A stretch of DNA of 11,724 nt from Pseudomonadota bacterium (GCA_020347585.1 CP070733.1:2257315-2269038); one strand, 5' to 3'. Positions 1 through 7,195 are shown, numbered from the stretch's first letter. Notes: generated from the sequence alone by a model not told the origin. Numbers and translations: made by a program.

Positions 1-1256
1 CGATAGAGCAAGATCATCACGCCCGAGGCAAAGTTGGACAGCAGATCCTGTAGCGCGAAACCAACGACGAAGCCCACAACGCCCAAGCCAGCGAGTAACG
101 GCCCAAGGCTTATTCCCATTTGCGACAAGGCAATCAGGACGCCGAATATTATGATAATGTTCCGAACGATCGACACCACCATACGCCGCAGCAGTTCTGA
201 GAATTGCAGGTGTGACCGTGCCAATGCACCCTGGACCACGCGCTCAACGATGCGTGCCAGCTTGCTAAATGCATAGACGATGATGAGGAACAGTATTACC
301 TTGAAAATGAGATCTGGCCCATCCTGAATAATTACATCCCAGAGCGTTTGACCCCACCCGAGCAGCAGGTTGGTGATGACCCCGACTTCAAATACGTCGG
401 TTGTGATCTCTCCTGTCGCACTTAGTACTTGCTCATGATAGGCAGCGGTGTCCATGCCAAGACCGTCCATTACATCTAACAGCTCACCTAGCGCCTGGGC
501 GAGGTTGCGCACGTAGCTGGTTGCTACGGTCAGTTTTGCTTTTAGCTCTGCATCATCAGGCATCGCAGATACACCGGCACGCAATGCCTCAACATCCGTA
601 GTCGCCATCTCCAACAGAATGGAGCCGTTGGCCGCGCGGTCGCGAAGGTTCTCTTTGAGCAATGCTTCCTGCGCGTTGGTGTCGACGCCGAAATCTTGAG
701 ATAGCTTCAGGCTCTTGGCGAACACCGCATAGGTATGGTTCACGGACTCGAGCATGGCAAAAACCTTGGTATAGGCTGCCGCCTTTTCTGCGGCAGATAA
801 GCCCGCATCGGGAATCTCGATGCGCTCGCGGTATCGCTTGGCGACTGTCTTGGCGATCTCTGCTTGCGAGCTGAGTATGTCAATGACCCTCGGCTTATAC
901 TCGCTCACGTCAACGCCGGCCTCACCCTGCGCAGAGACCAGTTCAGCGAAACTCACGCCTTGCTCTAACAAGCTGAGCCAGGCTCGATCGATACGGCGTT
1001 CGTACGCTTTTTGTATAAGGCCCGTGCTTCGCGTTGCGCGCTGCTCCAGTTCCTTTATGGTTTCGCGCTGTTTCTCAATATTGGCGAGCGCCTCATTAAG
1101 CGGCTCGGTACTTTGATCTGCAGCTTCTTTGGCTGGCTCGGTCATTGTGGGCGATGCGGCTTTCTCCTCCACCGCCATGGCCGTGAAGGGAATCCAGCCG
1201 AGGGCGAATGACAGCGTGGTGACGACGAGCAATCCATGTAATCGAGGGGTCTGCAT
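1..1256 (-). CDS. MscS-family mechanosensitive channel, C terminus outside window
   Basis: I translated this gene from the raw minus strand; it is open to the left edge, giving 418 complete codons. A Sec signal peptide is visible (cleavage likely after FTAMA, about residue 28). A long, largely helical and charged region (about 30-300) follows and should be periplasmic. Then come membrane segments at about 315-333 and 360-378 and the MscS pore helix at about 385-415, rich in Gly/Ala (LLAGLGVVGFVVGFALQD, then LSNFASGVMILLYR). That helix is the family signature and the basis of the call. In this family the channel opens under membrane tension and releases solutes after osmotic downshift. The C-terminal beta and alpha/beta domain lies beyond the window. 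The ATG at 1256 follows AGGGA by nine bases. The gene is separated from the upstream efflux genes by 318 bases and probably has its own promoter. The family is certain; what the long N-terminal domain senses is unknown. Confidence 0.9.
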   Translation of the reverse strand, partial: MQTPRLHGLLVVTTLSFALGWIPFTAMAVEEKAASPTMTEPAKEAADQSTEPLNEALANIEKQRETIKELEQRATRSTGLIQKAYERRIDRAWLSLLEQGVSFAELVSAQGEAGVDVSEYKPRVIDILSSQAEIAKTVAKRYRERIEIPDAGLSAAEKAAAYTKVFAMLESVNHTYAVFAKSLKLSQDFGVDTNAQEALLKENLRDRAANGSILLEMATTDVEALRAGVSAMPDDAELKAKLTVATSYVRNLAQALGELLDVMDGLGMDTAAYHEQVLSATGEITTDVFEVGVITNLLLGWGQTLWDVIIQDGPDLIFKVILFLIIVYAFSKLARIVERVVQGALARSHLQFSELLRRMVVSIVRNIIIIFGVLIALSQMGISLGPLLAGLGVVGFVVGFALQDLLSNFASGVMILLY

Positions 1257-1354
1257 GGTGGTATTTCCCTATATTTTCCGTTCAAGAACGATTATGGCAT
1301 CGATATGTGTGCATTCACCGTCGGTTCGGTGACCTCAATGGCGCACCGCTACGT

Positions 1355-1360
1355 ATTATA
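1355..1360 (-). promoter_or_regulatory. Candidate -10 box for the MscS-type gene
   Basis: Read on the minus strand these bases are TATAAT, a perfect sigma-70 -10 hexamer, 98 bases before the ATG at 1256. No good -35 hexamer is seen at 16-18 bases upstream (GAGGCG at 17), so the promoter would need an activator or be weak. A palindrome lies just upstream at 1386-1410. A transcription start near 1348 would leave a leader of about 90 bases. This is inference from sequence only. Confidence 0.35.
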
Positions 1361-1385
1361 GCCATCAACAGTACTATCGCCTCGC

Positions 1386-1410
1386 TGTTAGGTGACAACA
1401 TGTCACAACA
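1386..1410. promoter_or_regulatory. Palindrome, possible operator of the MscS-type gene
   Basis: TGTT-AG-GTGACA-ACA-TGTCAC-AACA: the inner six-base arms are perfect around a three-base centre, and outer TGTT/AACA arms pair after a two-base offset. Its centre lies about 40 bases upstream of the TATAAT box at 1355-1360, hence near -50 from the expected start. That is a usual position for a dimeric activator. No regulator is recognised from the sequence. A small hairpin in RNA is the alternative, but no T-run follows on either strand. Confidence 0.35.
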
Positions 1411-1515
1411 AGAGCGGGGAGAGGGCACATGCCTCCAGTTGTTATCCCCGACATTTGTAGGGGCACACAGATGGCAGAGGTTGCAAAAGAAATCCTAGTT
1501 TGAAGCGAAGAGTGC

Positions 1516-1558
1516 AATCACATGCAGTTCGGTGCTTGCCGCAACGCACCATGTGATT
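1516..1558 (-). terminator. Hairpin after the barrel gene, possible terminator
   Basis: An eight-base stem (AATCACAT at 1516-1523 with ATGTGATT at 1551-1558) encloses a second stem (GGTGC at 1531-1535 with GCACC at 1546-1550) and a seven-base bulge on one side. It begins 16 bases past the stop codon of the outer-membrane protein gene, where the efflux operon could end. The minus-strand sequence beyond it is only moderately T-rich, with no clean T-run. A classical intrinsic terminator is therefore not proven; it may be an RNA 3'-end stabiliser. Confidence 0.35.
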
Positions 1559-1574
1559 CGGCGTGAGGCTCGCG

Positions 1575-2417
1575 TTAGAAATTAATGTACAGCCCAAAGA
1601 ACCCGCCGTTGTACCCGTAGTTAACGTCGATACGTTCCTGGTCGTCCTCGATCTTGACGTCTGCGTCGAAATAGGTAATGCCAAGGACGGCGCCGAGACG
1701 CCGGTTGAACCGATAACGCGCGCGCACATCGGTTCGGAGCACACCGGCGGTTACATCCTGATACCGGCCGCCAACCAGTGCAACCCTGGTGGCGATGAGC
1801 CACTTGGGCGTAAAACTATAGAGAAAGTCCAGCCCGAACAGGGGCAGCGGAGCAAAGACATTCGCCTCCTCCTTGATCTCCCCGACTCTGGAGACGCCCC
1901 CGATTGTGAGCTGACCGTTGGCCTCAAAGCCGTAGCGCAGGTCCAGGCCATTGAGCCCGATGCTGCCAAGAACGTAGCTTCTGTCATCTTCGAAAAACGT
2001 GTACATATAGGCTAGATCATAAAATCTCGTTTTATCCGTGAGCTTTGCGGTGCCCTGGACAGTGATTTCGCCAACCGTCTCATCAAAATCAAACACAGTA
2101 ACTTCGCGCCGGACCTGAAAGTACGAAAAACCCAGGGCATGCTTCGAGGAAAAGCGATACAGCCCTGCAATGGTGGGGACCGTATCTGTCTCGGGCAGGC
2201 CCAGCGTGCCCTCGGCATCGATAAAGATCGGACGACGGCCAGATTCCTTATTCGTGAATCTCGCGTTGGTATCAAAACGTACGTAGGCGACGCCGAGGCC
2301 GAGTCCACCTTTCATTATCCTGTCCACTTCAGCGTCATCGGCCCAACCGGCAATGGGGGCAAGCAACGCGAGCGCCACCAGCACCAGTAGTTTGCGTGCA
2401 GTCTGTTTATTGTTCAT
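1575..2417 (-). CDS. Outer-membrane beta-barrel protein
   Basis: This 280-residue protein has a signal peptide (MNNKQTARKL, a hydrophobic stretch, then AGWA before DD, cleavage about residue 26). The mature part alternates polar and aromatic residues in repeated amphipathic strands. It ends in the C-terminal signature of BAM substrates (FGLYINF, terminal Phe). It should sit in the outer membrane as a small barrel of roughly 8-12 strands; the strand number is a guess. I chose the ATG at 2417 because it overlaps the stop of the DUF2955 gene as ATGA, indicating translational coupling. An in-frame ATG at 2432 would add five residues. As last gene of the HlyD/DUF2955 cluster it could be an outer-membrane route or accessory for the exported compound. 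It has no TolC-like coiled-coil architecture and I do not recognise a named family. Confidence 0.85.
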   Translation of the reverse strand: MNNKQTARKLLVLVALALLAPIAGWADDAEVDRIMKGGLGLGVAYVRFDTNARFTNKESGRRPIFIDAEGTLGLPETDTVPTIAGLYRFSSKHALGFSYFQVRREVTVFDFDETVGEITVQGTAKLTDKTRFYDLAYMYTFFEDDRSYVLGSIGLNGLDLRYGFEANGQLTIGGVSRVGEIKEEANVFAPLPLFGLDFLYSFTPKWLIATRVALVGGRYQDVTAGVLRTDVRARYRFNRRLGAVLGITYFDADVKIEDDQERIDVNYGYNGGFFGLYINF

Positions 2418-3514
2418 CGTTGCTTGCTGCATCGACCTGTCTCAAGTACCGGGTATCTTGCGGGCCAGTAGCGTTCCAGCACGATGAGCGCGAGCACGAC
2501 ATAGATCGTCGCTGCGGCGATGTAGATAACACGCATTACGAACTTTTCGCCAAAATCGGCGCCTTCGCCCATGCTGGTGCTGACCAGAATAAGCAGGGCG
2601 GTAAATGCCGAGGGGTAGTAGGCCGCGGTCGGCTTGTTCGAGAAAATATTCACGGCAAACAGCAATGCGGTCAACAGCATCAGGGCAATGAAGAAATGAT
2701 ACTCGGGAACCACGATGAGGATGTGATAGAACACCAGCGCGGCGAGTCCGCCGGCAATGGTTGACTTAAGCGACTTGATGCCTGCCGCCTGCCCCTTGGC
2801 GAGCTCCGGTGACAGGCTGAAGATGGCGATGAACACCATGACCAGGATCTGCCCGCTCCACTCGGACGCAATGAACAGGGTTGCTACTGGCAGTACCACA
2901 ATCGTGCTCTTCAGAGCGGCTTCGGCGGCCGGGGCTGAATACCCCGTCGGAAACCGGTGCGGTGCAGGTGCCTGGCGCTGCGCCGATGGGTCAGGAAATA
3001 CCGCATGCGCAAGCCAGACTAGGGCGATGGCCAGCGAACCGGACCAGACAAAGCCCGTAGTGAATCCTGAGGCCAGTACGTCGTGCGCCTGACTCATCAT
3101 GGGCAGAATCAACACGGCCAGGATGCACATCAGTACCAGCATGAAGGGGCCGCCCCGGTTGAGCAGATAGTAGATGTGGAATAGTGAAAGCCCGAGCAGG
3201 GGTACGTAAATCAGCGGGAAGGGCAGCAGCAGGAGCGTGAACACGAGTCCCAGCGCGAATGCACCTAGCACGTAGAAAATGTTGCTTAGCACCTGCTGCG
3301 GCGTGGGTCCCGGGAGAGGCATGGCGAGAAACACCGCCGTGAGCACCGGCACCAGGAATGACAGCGGCCATTCGATGGCGAATGCGACGGCAGCGGCAAA
3401 GGTGACGCCCGTAGCAAAGCGCACGATGCGTGCGGTGCGCAGGTCACGCGTCCATGCCGCGGACCACAAGCCTTTGCGGCGGGCCGTGATAGCAGCGGTG
3501 TTGTCGGTAGACAT
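2414..3514 (-). CDS. DUF2955 inner-membrane protein (FUSC-like efflux partner)
   Basis: This 366-residue protein has about ten hydrophobic segments in two groups (roughly 33-170 and 203-345), split by a short polar linker near 175-200 rich in Pro, Ala and Gln. The duplicated layout, the motif PVLTAVFLAMPLPGPTPQQ (57-75) and the length fit DUF2955 proteins. These resemble the membrane half of FUSC/AaeB-type aromatic-acid exporters but lack their large cytoplasmic domain. DUF2955 genes commonly stand beside HlyD-type adaptors. Here the ATG lies one base after the adaptor's TAA, and the 3' end overlaps the barrel gene by four bases. It likely moves a small, perhaps aromatic or amphipathic, compound across the inner membrane using the proton gradient. 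The substrate cannot be read from the sequence. Confidence 0.85.
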   Translation of the reverse strand: MSTDNTAAITARRKGLWSAAWTRDLRTARIVRFATGVTFAAAVAFAIEWPLSFLVPVLTAVFLAMPLPGPTPQQVLSNIFYVLGAFALGLVFTLLLLPFPLIYVPLLGLSLFHIYYLLNRGGPFMLVLMCILAVLILPMMSQAHDVLASGFTTGFVWSGSLAIALVWLAHAVFPDPSAQRQAPAPHRFPTGYSAPAAEAALKSTIVVLPVATLFIASEWSGQILVMVFIAIFSLSPELAKGQAAGIKSLKSTIAGGLAALVFYHILIVVPEYHFFIALMLLTALLFAVNIFSNKPTAAYYPSAFTALLILVSTSMGEGADFGEKFVMRVIYIAAATIYVVLALIVLERYWPARYPVLETGRCSKQR

Positions 3515-3515
3515 C

Positions 3516-4691
3516 TTAGTAGACGAAGGACAGCAGGCTCATCAGACGTATCCAGATCCAGCCAAGCGCGTCTAGCATAAAGTTGCTGCTCTCGGTGTAG
3601 ATTTGCACGTCGGCCTGGCCGCCGGCACGGCGAAAACCCGTAGCATGGTCATCGGTGAAGTGAATAATTACCGGAAAGCGTTGCGCGTCCCGCAGCCAGC
3701 CGCTGGTGCCCTGCACCGTTACGGCTTCACCGGTGGCTCCACCGGTCGGTTGCTTGACCGCATAGCCAACGCTGGACACCTTGCCGGAAAAGACTCGGCC
3801 TGGGGCCACGTCCAGCGCGATCTCCACCGCGTCACCCGCCTTGATATTGGCGATGCTGTTCTCGCGCAGATTGGCCTGGACCCACACATCGGTGAAGGAC
3901 ACGAAGGTCATCAGTGGTTGGCCTGCATTGGCGTAGTGTCCAACGTCTATCTTGAGGTTGGTAATGCCGCCCAAGGTCGGCGCAATTAGGTTGGTTTCCC
4001 TGAGATCAATGCGTGCCTGCTCCAGGGCGGCAATGGCGTCGCGGATCTTTGGGTTCTCTGCGCCTTCCCTGCCGAGCTGTTCTTTCGCCTTGTCCAGCGC
4101 CGCCCTTGCGCTGGCGAACTGCGCCTGCGCCTTGTCGACCTCAGTACGGGTCCTGTCGGCATCGGCCTTGGAAATGATGCCCTGCTTTGCCAACTCGAGG
4201 TAGCGCTTGGCCTGCTGGCGTGCGTAGGCGAGCTGGGCGCGCGCCTCGGAGAGTTGCGCCTCGGCAACGGCAACCTCATCGGTGCTTGCACCGATGTCTT
4301 GCCCGGCCCGCTCGAGTGCGGCCTCGGCCCGCTGCACGGCGAGCTCGTAGTCGCGTGGGTCGATCTGGACCAGCACATCGCCTTCCTTGACCACCTGGTC
4401 CTGCGCCACGTTTACTAGCGTGACCTTGCCCGCGACCTTGGGTGATATCGGCACAATGTAAGCCTGCACCCTTGCCTGGTCGGTCCAGGGCGCGTACCGG
4501 TCCGCCGACACGTACCAGACGAACAGGAAGGCCACGACGGCGAGCACGATTCGGGTATAGCGGCGTACTGGATCATGCGATTTCTCGCTAGTTTCTCCCT
4601 CGCTGTCCGTTGCGGTGTCAGCGGACTGTGACTCCTTGGCCGGTTTTGATGCGGTCTGTTGCTGTTCAGGTTTGTTTGTGTCGGCGGACAT
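3516..4691 (-). CDS. HlyD/EmrA-family periplasmic adaptor
   Basis: This 391-residue membrane-fusion protein has, in order: a polar cytoplasmic N terminus (1-45), one transmembrane anchor (about 46-62), the first lipoyl half (about 75-115, with VKEGDVLVQIDPRDYELAV), a long alanine-rich coiled-coil hairpin (about 115-230), the second lipoyl half (about 231-265, APTLGGI and VGHYANAGQPL) and a beta-barrel domain (about 268-365). A hydrophobic C-terminal tail (FMLDALGWIWIRLMSLLSFV) is typical of adaptors paired with DUF2955 proteins, and that gene follows after one base. It should link the inner-membrane pump to an outer-membrane exit. The hairpin suggests docking on a TolC-like tunnel, yet none is encoded nearby. 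The ATG at 4691 has only a weak ribosome site. The upstream AI-2E gene ends 49 bases before. Confidence 0.93.
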   Translation of the reverse strand: MSADTNKPEQQQTASKPAKESQSADTATDSEGETSEKSHDPVRRYTRIVLAVVAFLFVWYVSADRYAPWTDQARVQAYIVPISPKVAGKVTLVNVAQDQVVKEGDVLVQIDPRDYELAVQRAEAALERAGQDIGASTDEVAVAEAQLSEARAQLAYARQQAKRYLELAKQGIISKADADRTRTEVDKAQAQFASARAALDKAKEQLGREGAENPKIRDAIAALEQARIDLRETNLIAPTLGGITNLKIDVGHYANAGQPLMTFVSFTDVWVQANLRENSIANIKAGDAVEIALDVAPGRVFSGKVSSVGYAVKQPTGGATGEAVTVQGTSGWLRDAQRFPVIIHFTDDHATGFRRAGGQADVQIYTESSNFMLDALGWIWIRLMSLLSFVY

Positions 4692-4740
4692 ACTCGGTTT
4701 CCGTGTTTGTGTTCATGAGATCGTGTTTGGAGCAACTCAC

Positions 4741-5856
4741 TCAGCTCGCGGGTGATGCGTCGGCCGACCCTTGTTGCAAAGCGGTTTCGACATCCTGGTG
4801 CAACCAGGCCATAAACAACTTGTAGCCGAGCGCCAGAACCACCGCGCCCACGAACAGGCCAATTATTCCGTACAACAGCATCCCCCCAATGGCACCGATG
4901 AGTATAACTAGCATGGGAACGGAAACGCCGCGGCCGAGCAGCATCGGTTTAAGGATGCCATCGCTGACGCTGACAAACAGGCTCCAGACGGTAAAGATGA
5001 TCGCTGGCAAGGTGTCCGCGTAGGAGAACACGTAGACAATAATCGGCCCCAGCACAAGAAAGGGCGGCAACTGCACCACGGCAAGGATTAGTACCAGCAA
5101 GGCCCAAAGCCCCGCCGCCGGCATGCCAATCGCAAGCAAGCCAATTCCGGCGAGCAGCGACTGTATCACGGCGATCCCCACCACGCCCTGTGCCACGCTG
5201 CGCACCGTTGCACGGGCAAGGTCGGCGAACTCTTCGCCGGCTTGTCCCGAGAGTCGCACGGCAATGGTCCGCGCCAACTGGTGACTTACCTCCGCTTTGG
5301 CCAGAAAAACCCCGGCAATGATCAACGCGAATATGGATTGCACCATGCCCGAGCCGGCATTTGCGGCGGTGCTCAGCAGCCAGTTGCCCACCGCCTTGAC
5401 CTGTGGCCTCATCTCGGCGAGCGCTGCCTCGAGATTGGTGGAGGCCAGGGCCCACGCACTGTGCAATTTTTCGCCGATGAACGGCCAGGTGGCGACGCCA
5501 TCGGGTGGCGGCGGGATGGCTAGGGAGCCTTCGCGCAGGCCATCGGCGATTGCTTGCGCACTTTCCACCATGGATCCGACCAGCATCACAGAGGGAACGA
5601 TGAGCAGCGCCAGCGTCAACAGCGTGAACAAGGCGGCCGCGAGACCGCGGCGCTCACCCAGGGCATGCTGCATCCGCAGGTAAATTGGGTAAACCGCCGT
5701 GGCAATGATGATGCCCCAGAGCACGGGCACGATGAACGGGAATACGATCTGCAAGCACCATGTGGCTAGCAGCAACACGACGCCGATGCGGATGGTTGCC
5801 TCGAGCGCGTTCCTGACGAAGAGCTGTTCGCCCAGTGTCTGGTCAGAAGTGGTCAT
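4741..5856 (-). CDS. AI-2E/PerM-family transporter
   Basis: This 371-residue protein has two hydrophobic segments near 23-60, another near 73-98, a soluble stretch (about 100-165), and a C-terminal membrane region (about 170-188 and 222-350). The C-terminal block DGILKPMLLGRG (299-310) followed by GAIGGMLLYGIIGLFVGAVV (321-340) is the hallmark of the AI-2E transporter family (formerly UPF0118/PerM). Proven activities in that family include autoinducer-2 export (TqsA) and sodium/proton exchange in some members, so the substrate is open. The start is clear: AAGGAG (5863-5868) lies six bases before the ATG at 5856, the strongest ribosome site in the cluster. The gene sits 68 bases after the ion-channel gene and 49 before the HlyD adaptor, so a shared transcript is likely. 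Ion exchange would fit the channel next to it, but that is inference. Confidence 0.9.
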   Translation of the reverse strand: MTTSDQTLGEQLFVRNALEATIRIGVVLLLATWCLQIVFPFIVPVLWGIIIATAVYPIYLRMQHALGERRGLAAALFTLLTLALLIVPSVMLVGSMVESAQAIADGLREGSLAIPPPPDGVATWPFIGEKLHSAWALASTNLEAALAEMRPQVKAVGNWLLSTAANAGSGMVQSIFALIIAGVFLAKAEVSHQLARTIAVRLSGQAGEEFADLARATVRSVAQGVVGIAVIQSLLAGIGLLAIGMPAAGLWALLVLILAVVQLPPFLVLGPIIVYVFSYADTLPAIIFTVWSLFVSVSDGILKPMLLGRGVSVPMLVILIGAIGGMLLYGIIGLFVGAVVLALGYKLFMAWLHQDVETALQQGSADASPAS

Positions 5857-5924
5857 GCTTTTCTCCTTGGTTGCTTATTATTGATGGTGAAGGGATTGAA
5901 ACTGAACGGCAGGGCCGTCCCGTG

Positions 5925-6596
5925 TCATGGACTATTGGGATGCTGCCCCGAAATTCGAACGCCAACCAGGCTTGCAACCAGGATCGCCAGATAGAATTGT
6001 CCGACGAGTGCTTCTGCATAGACCAGAAATCGAGTGACCGGTGCGACCGGGGTAATGTCGCCGAAGCCTAGTGTGGTAAGCGATACGAAACTGAAATAGA
6101 CATAATCGGGAAAGATCTCATACAAGGGTAAGGCGGCCGGCCCGTTGAAGGCGGTTGGCGTAAATAGGGCGATCATTGCGTACAGCACCGCCCAGATCAG
6201 GCCCAGCAGCAGGTAAATACAGATCGCACCGAGTATCTTGTTGCGGTCGATGGGGCCAGTGAACAGTACTTGGCGGGCGGCGATCCAGGCGGTCAGCGTG
6301 AAGAACCCCAGCAAGATGCCAAGATGGGCGAACTCTAGCCCCACCCGGTCCAGCGCTTGGCCCAGCACCGCAACCACAACGATCGCAACCAGAAAGCCGA
6401 TACCGGTTCGGTACCACGCGCGCTCGTTTTTTAGACTCCATACGGCGATGGCCAGCGTGACGATAGTCGCGGCCTGCACCAGTCGTTGCCAGTTGCCACT
6501 TGCGAATTGATCCACCACGGCGGCGCTAGATAGCAATAGCACTAGCGCTACCGCAAGAAAGGCGAAATTGTCCCGCTCAGTAACTTTCTTTCTCAT
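5925..6596 (-). CDS. Potassium-channel-like protein (Ion_trans_2 type)
   Basis: This 223-residue protein has about six membrane segments (near 12-30, 38-54, 63-81, 88-110, 122-145 and 188-212). A pore loop before the last one carries TTLGFGD (174-180), a selectivity filter of the TVGYGD type. No positively charged S4 voltage sensor is seen, and the short C terminus (about 10 residues) has no RCK or nucleotide-binding domain. It is therefore probably a simple ungated or lipid/pH-gated potassium channel in the inner membrane. GFG in place of GYG occurs in working channels, so selectivity for potassium is likely but not certain. The ATG at 6596 is preceded by GAGAGA about seven bases away. It is the first gene of the putative efflux operon, and a 17-base regulator site lies 88 bases before its start. 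Confidence 0.85.
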   Translation of the reverse strand: MRKKVTERDNFAFLAVALVLLLSSAAVVDQFASGNWQRLVQAATIVTLAIAVWSLKNERAWYRTGIGFLVAIVVVAVLGQALDRVGLEFAHLGILLGFFTLTAWIAARQVLFTGPIDRNKILGAICIYLLLGLIWAVLYAMIALFTPTAFNGPAALPLYEIFPDYVYFSFVSLTTLGFGDITPVAPVTRFLVYAEALVGQFYLAILVASLVGVRISGQHPNSP

Positions 6597-6684
6597 TTTT
6601 TCTGTCTCTCATTCGGGGTCGACGATGAAGTGGCGCCGGGTTTGCGTTCGGACCCGCGTGCCGGTCACCTAGCACCGCATACTC

Positions 6685-6701
6685 TTGCCATTTCGTGCCA
6701 A
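6685..6701 (+). promoter_or_regulatory. AraC-type operator copy A, before the channel/efflux operon
   Basis: TTGCCATTTCGTGCCAA. Two identical half-sites TGCCA (6686-6690 and 6696-6700) are exactly 10 bases apart, one helical turn, as bound by the two helix-turn-helix units of an AraC-family monomer. It shares 13 invariant positions with copies at 7124-7140 and 7196-7212. It lies 88 bases before the ion-channel start and just downstream of the short AraC gene, so its natural target is the operon starting at 6596. Confidence 0.65.
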
Positions 6702-6717
6702 ACGAGCTGGATCGTTT
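6700..6717 (-). terminator. Short hairpin after the small AraC gene
   Basis: AAACGA-GCTGGA-TCGTTT is a perfect six-base inverted repeat, with GC pairs continuing beyond one mismatch. It starts six bases past the TAG of the short AraC gene and overlaps the last two bases of operator copy A. Without a T-run on the minus strand it is a weak terminator at best. It may partly separate the AraC gene from the channel operon, or extend the regulator-binding region. Confidence 0.3.
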
Positions 6718-6723
6718 TGCATG

Positions 6724-7047
6724 CTAATGCTGTCTGCGAAAGTCGCGGGGTGCCATGCCGGTCCAGCGCTCGAAGGCACGGGTGAAACTGCCGGCGTCCG
6801 TGTAGCCCAGGGCCCTGGCGATCGCGCCAACGGGCTGTTCAGAATCTCCCAGCAACTGACGGGCCTGCTCCAACCGCACCTGCTCGACGATCTCTGAATA
6901 GCTCAAGTTCGCCTCCGCCAGACGTCGCTGCAGTGTGCGCGGGCTGACGTCCAGCGCGTAGGCGGCCCGCTGTAGGGTGGGGGCGCCAAAGGCGAGCAGG
7001 CGCCGGACGGCATGGCGTAGTGAATCAACGGAAACATGTTTTGGCAT
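6724..7047 (-). CDS. Stand-alone AraC/XylS DNA-binding-domain regulator
   Basis: This 107-residue protein consists only of the two helix-turn-helix units of the AraC family: the first at about 25-47 (SPRTLQRRLAE) and the second at about 73-97 (AIARALGYTDAGSFTRAFER), ending in the usual G-APRDFRRQ motif. It has the size of MarA/SoxS and no ligand domain. I chose the ATG at 7047 because GGGAG lies seven bases upstream. A longer frame from 7140 would only add low-complexity residues and would run into operator copy B. It aligns without gaps to the C-terminal 101-residue core of the full-length regulator at 7310-8323 (46 of 101 identical), with an identical first recognition segment (RTLQRRLAE). 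It is probably a paralogue acting on the same sites. Truncation from a longer gene is possible, but no upstream remnant of a sensor domain is seen. Confidence 0.85.
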   Translation of the reverse strand: MPKHVSVDSLRHAVRRLLAFGAPTLQRAAYALDVSPRTLQRRLAEANLSYSEIVEQVRLEQARQLLGDSEQPVGAIARALGYTDAGSFTRAFERWTGMAPRDFRRQH

Positions 7048-7123
7048 ATGCGGTCTCCCAGTCTTGGCCGCGGCGGTGGCGGTGTTATTTCTGCTAGTTC
7101 TATCGGGTTTTCCGCATAAATTC

Positions 7124-7140
7124 TTGCCATTACGCGCCAA
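7124..7140 (+). promoter_or_regulatory. AraC-type operator copy B, before the short AraC gene
   Basis: TTGCCATTACGCGCCAA, with half-sites TGCCA (7125-7129) and CGCCA (7135-7139) ten bases apart. It is 76 bases before the ATG at 7047 and has the same orientation relative to that gene as copy A has to the channel operon. Similarity to copy A extends outward: both have CCGCATA a few bases to the left (6675-6681 and 7112-7118). Confidence 0.65.
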
Positions 7141-7195
7141 CGAAATCGGAGTAATCCACAGCAGGGTAGTTGCGGCAGGTCACACAACGCGCGGG

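Noticed and set aside
1536..1552. TTGCCGCAACGCACCAT, a 12 of 17 match to operator copy B.
   Set aside because: The conserved ATT after TTGCC is lost, it lies inside the hairpin after the barrel gene and is 280 bases from the next start codon; likely chance.
1516..1558. CRP-like site suggested by TCACA and TGTGA.
   Set aside because: The half-sites are in the wrong order and spacing for CRP (TGTGA-N6-TCACA); a hairpin explains them better.
4949..5455. 168-residue frame inside the AI-2E gene, same strand but shifted.
   Set aside because: Arg/Gly/Ala-rich composition typical of a GC-rich shadow frame; no recognisable motif, and the AI-2E frame is intact.
6750..6766. GTGCCATGCCGGTCCAG, an 11 of 17 match to the operator.
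   Set aside because: It lies inside the coding region of the short AraC gene and its bases are explained by the conserved WTGMAP segment.
7048..7140. 31-codon upstream extension of the short AraC gene.
   Set aside because: Low-complexity residues, no ribosome site as good as that before 7047, and it would end in operator copy B.
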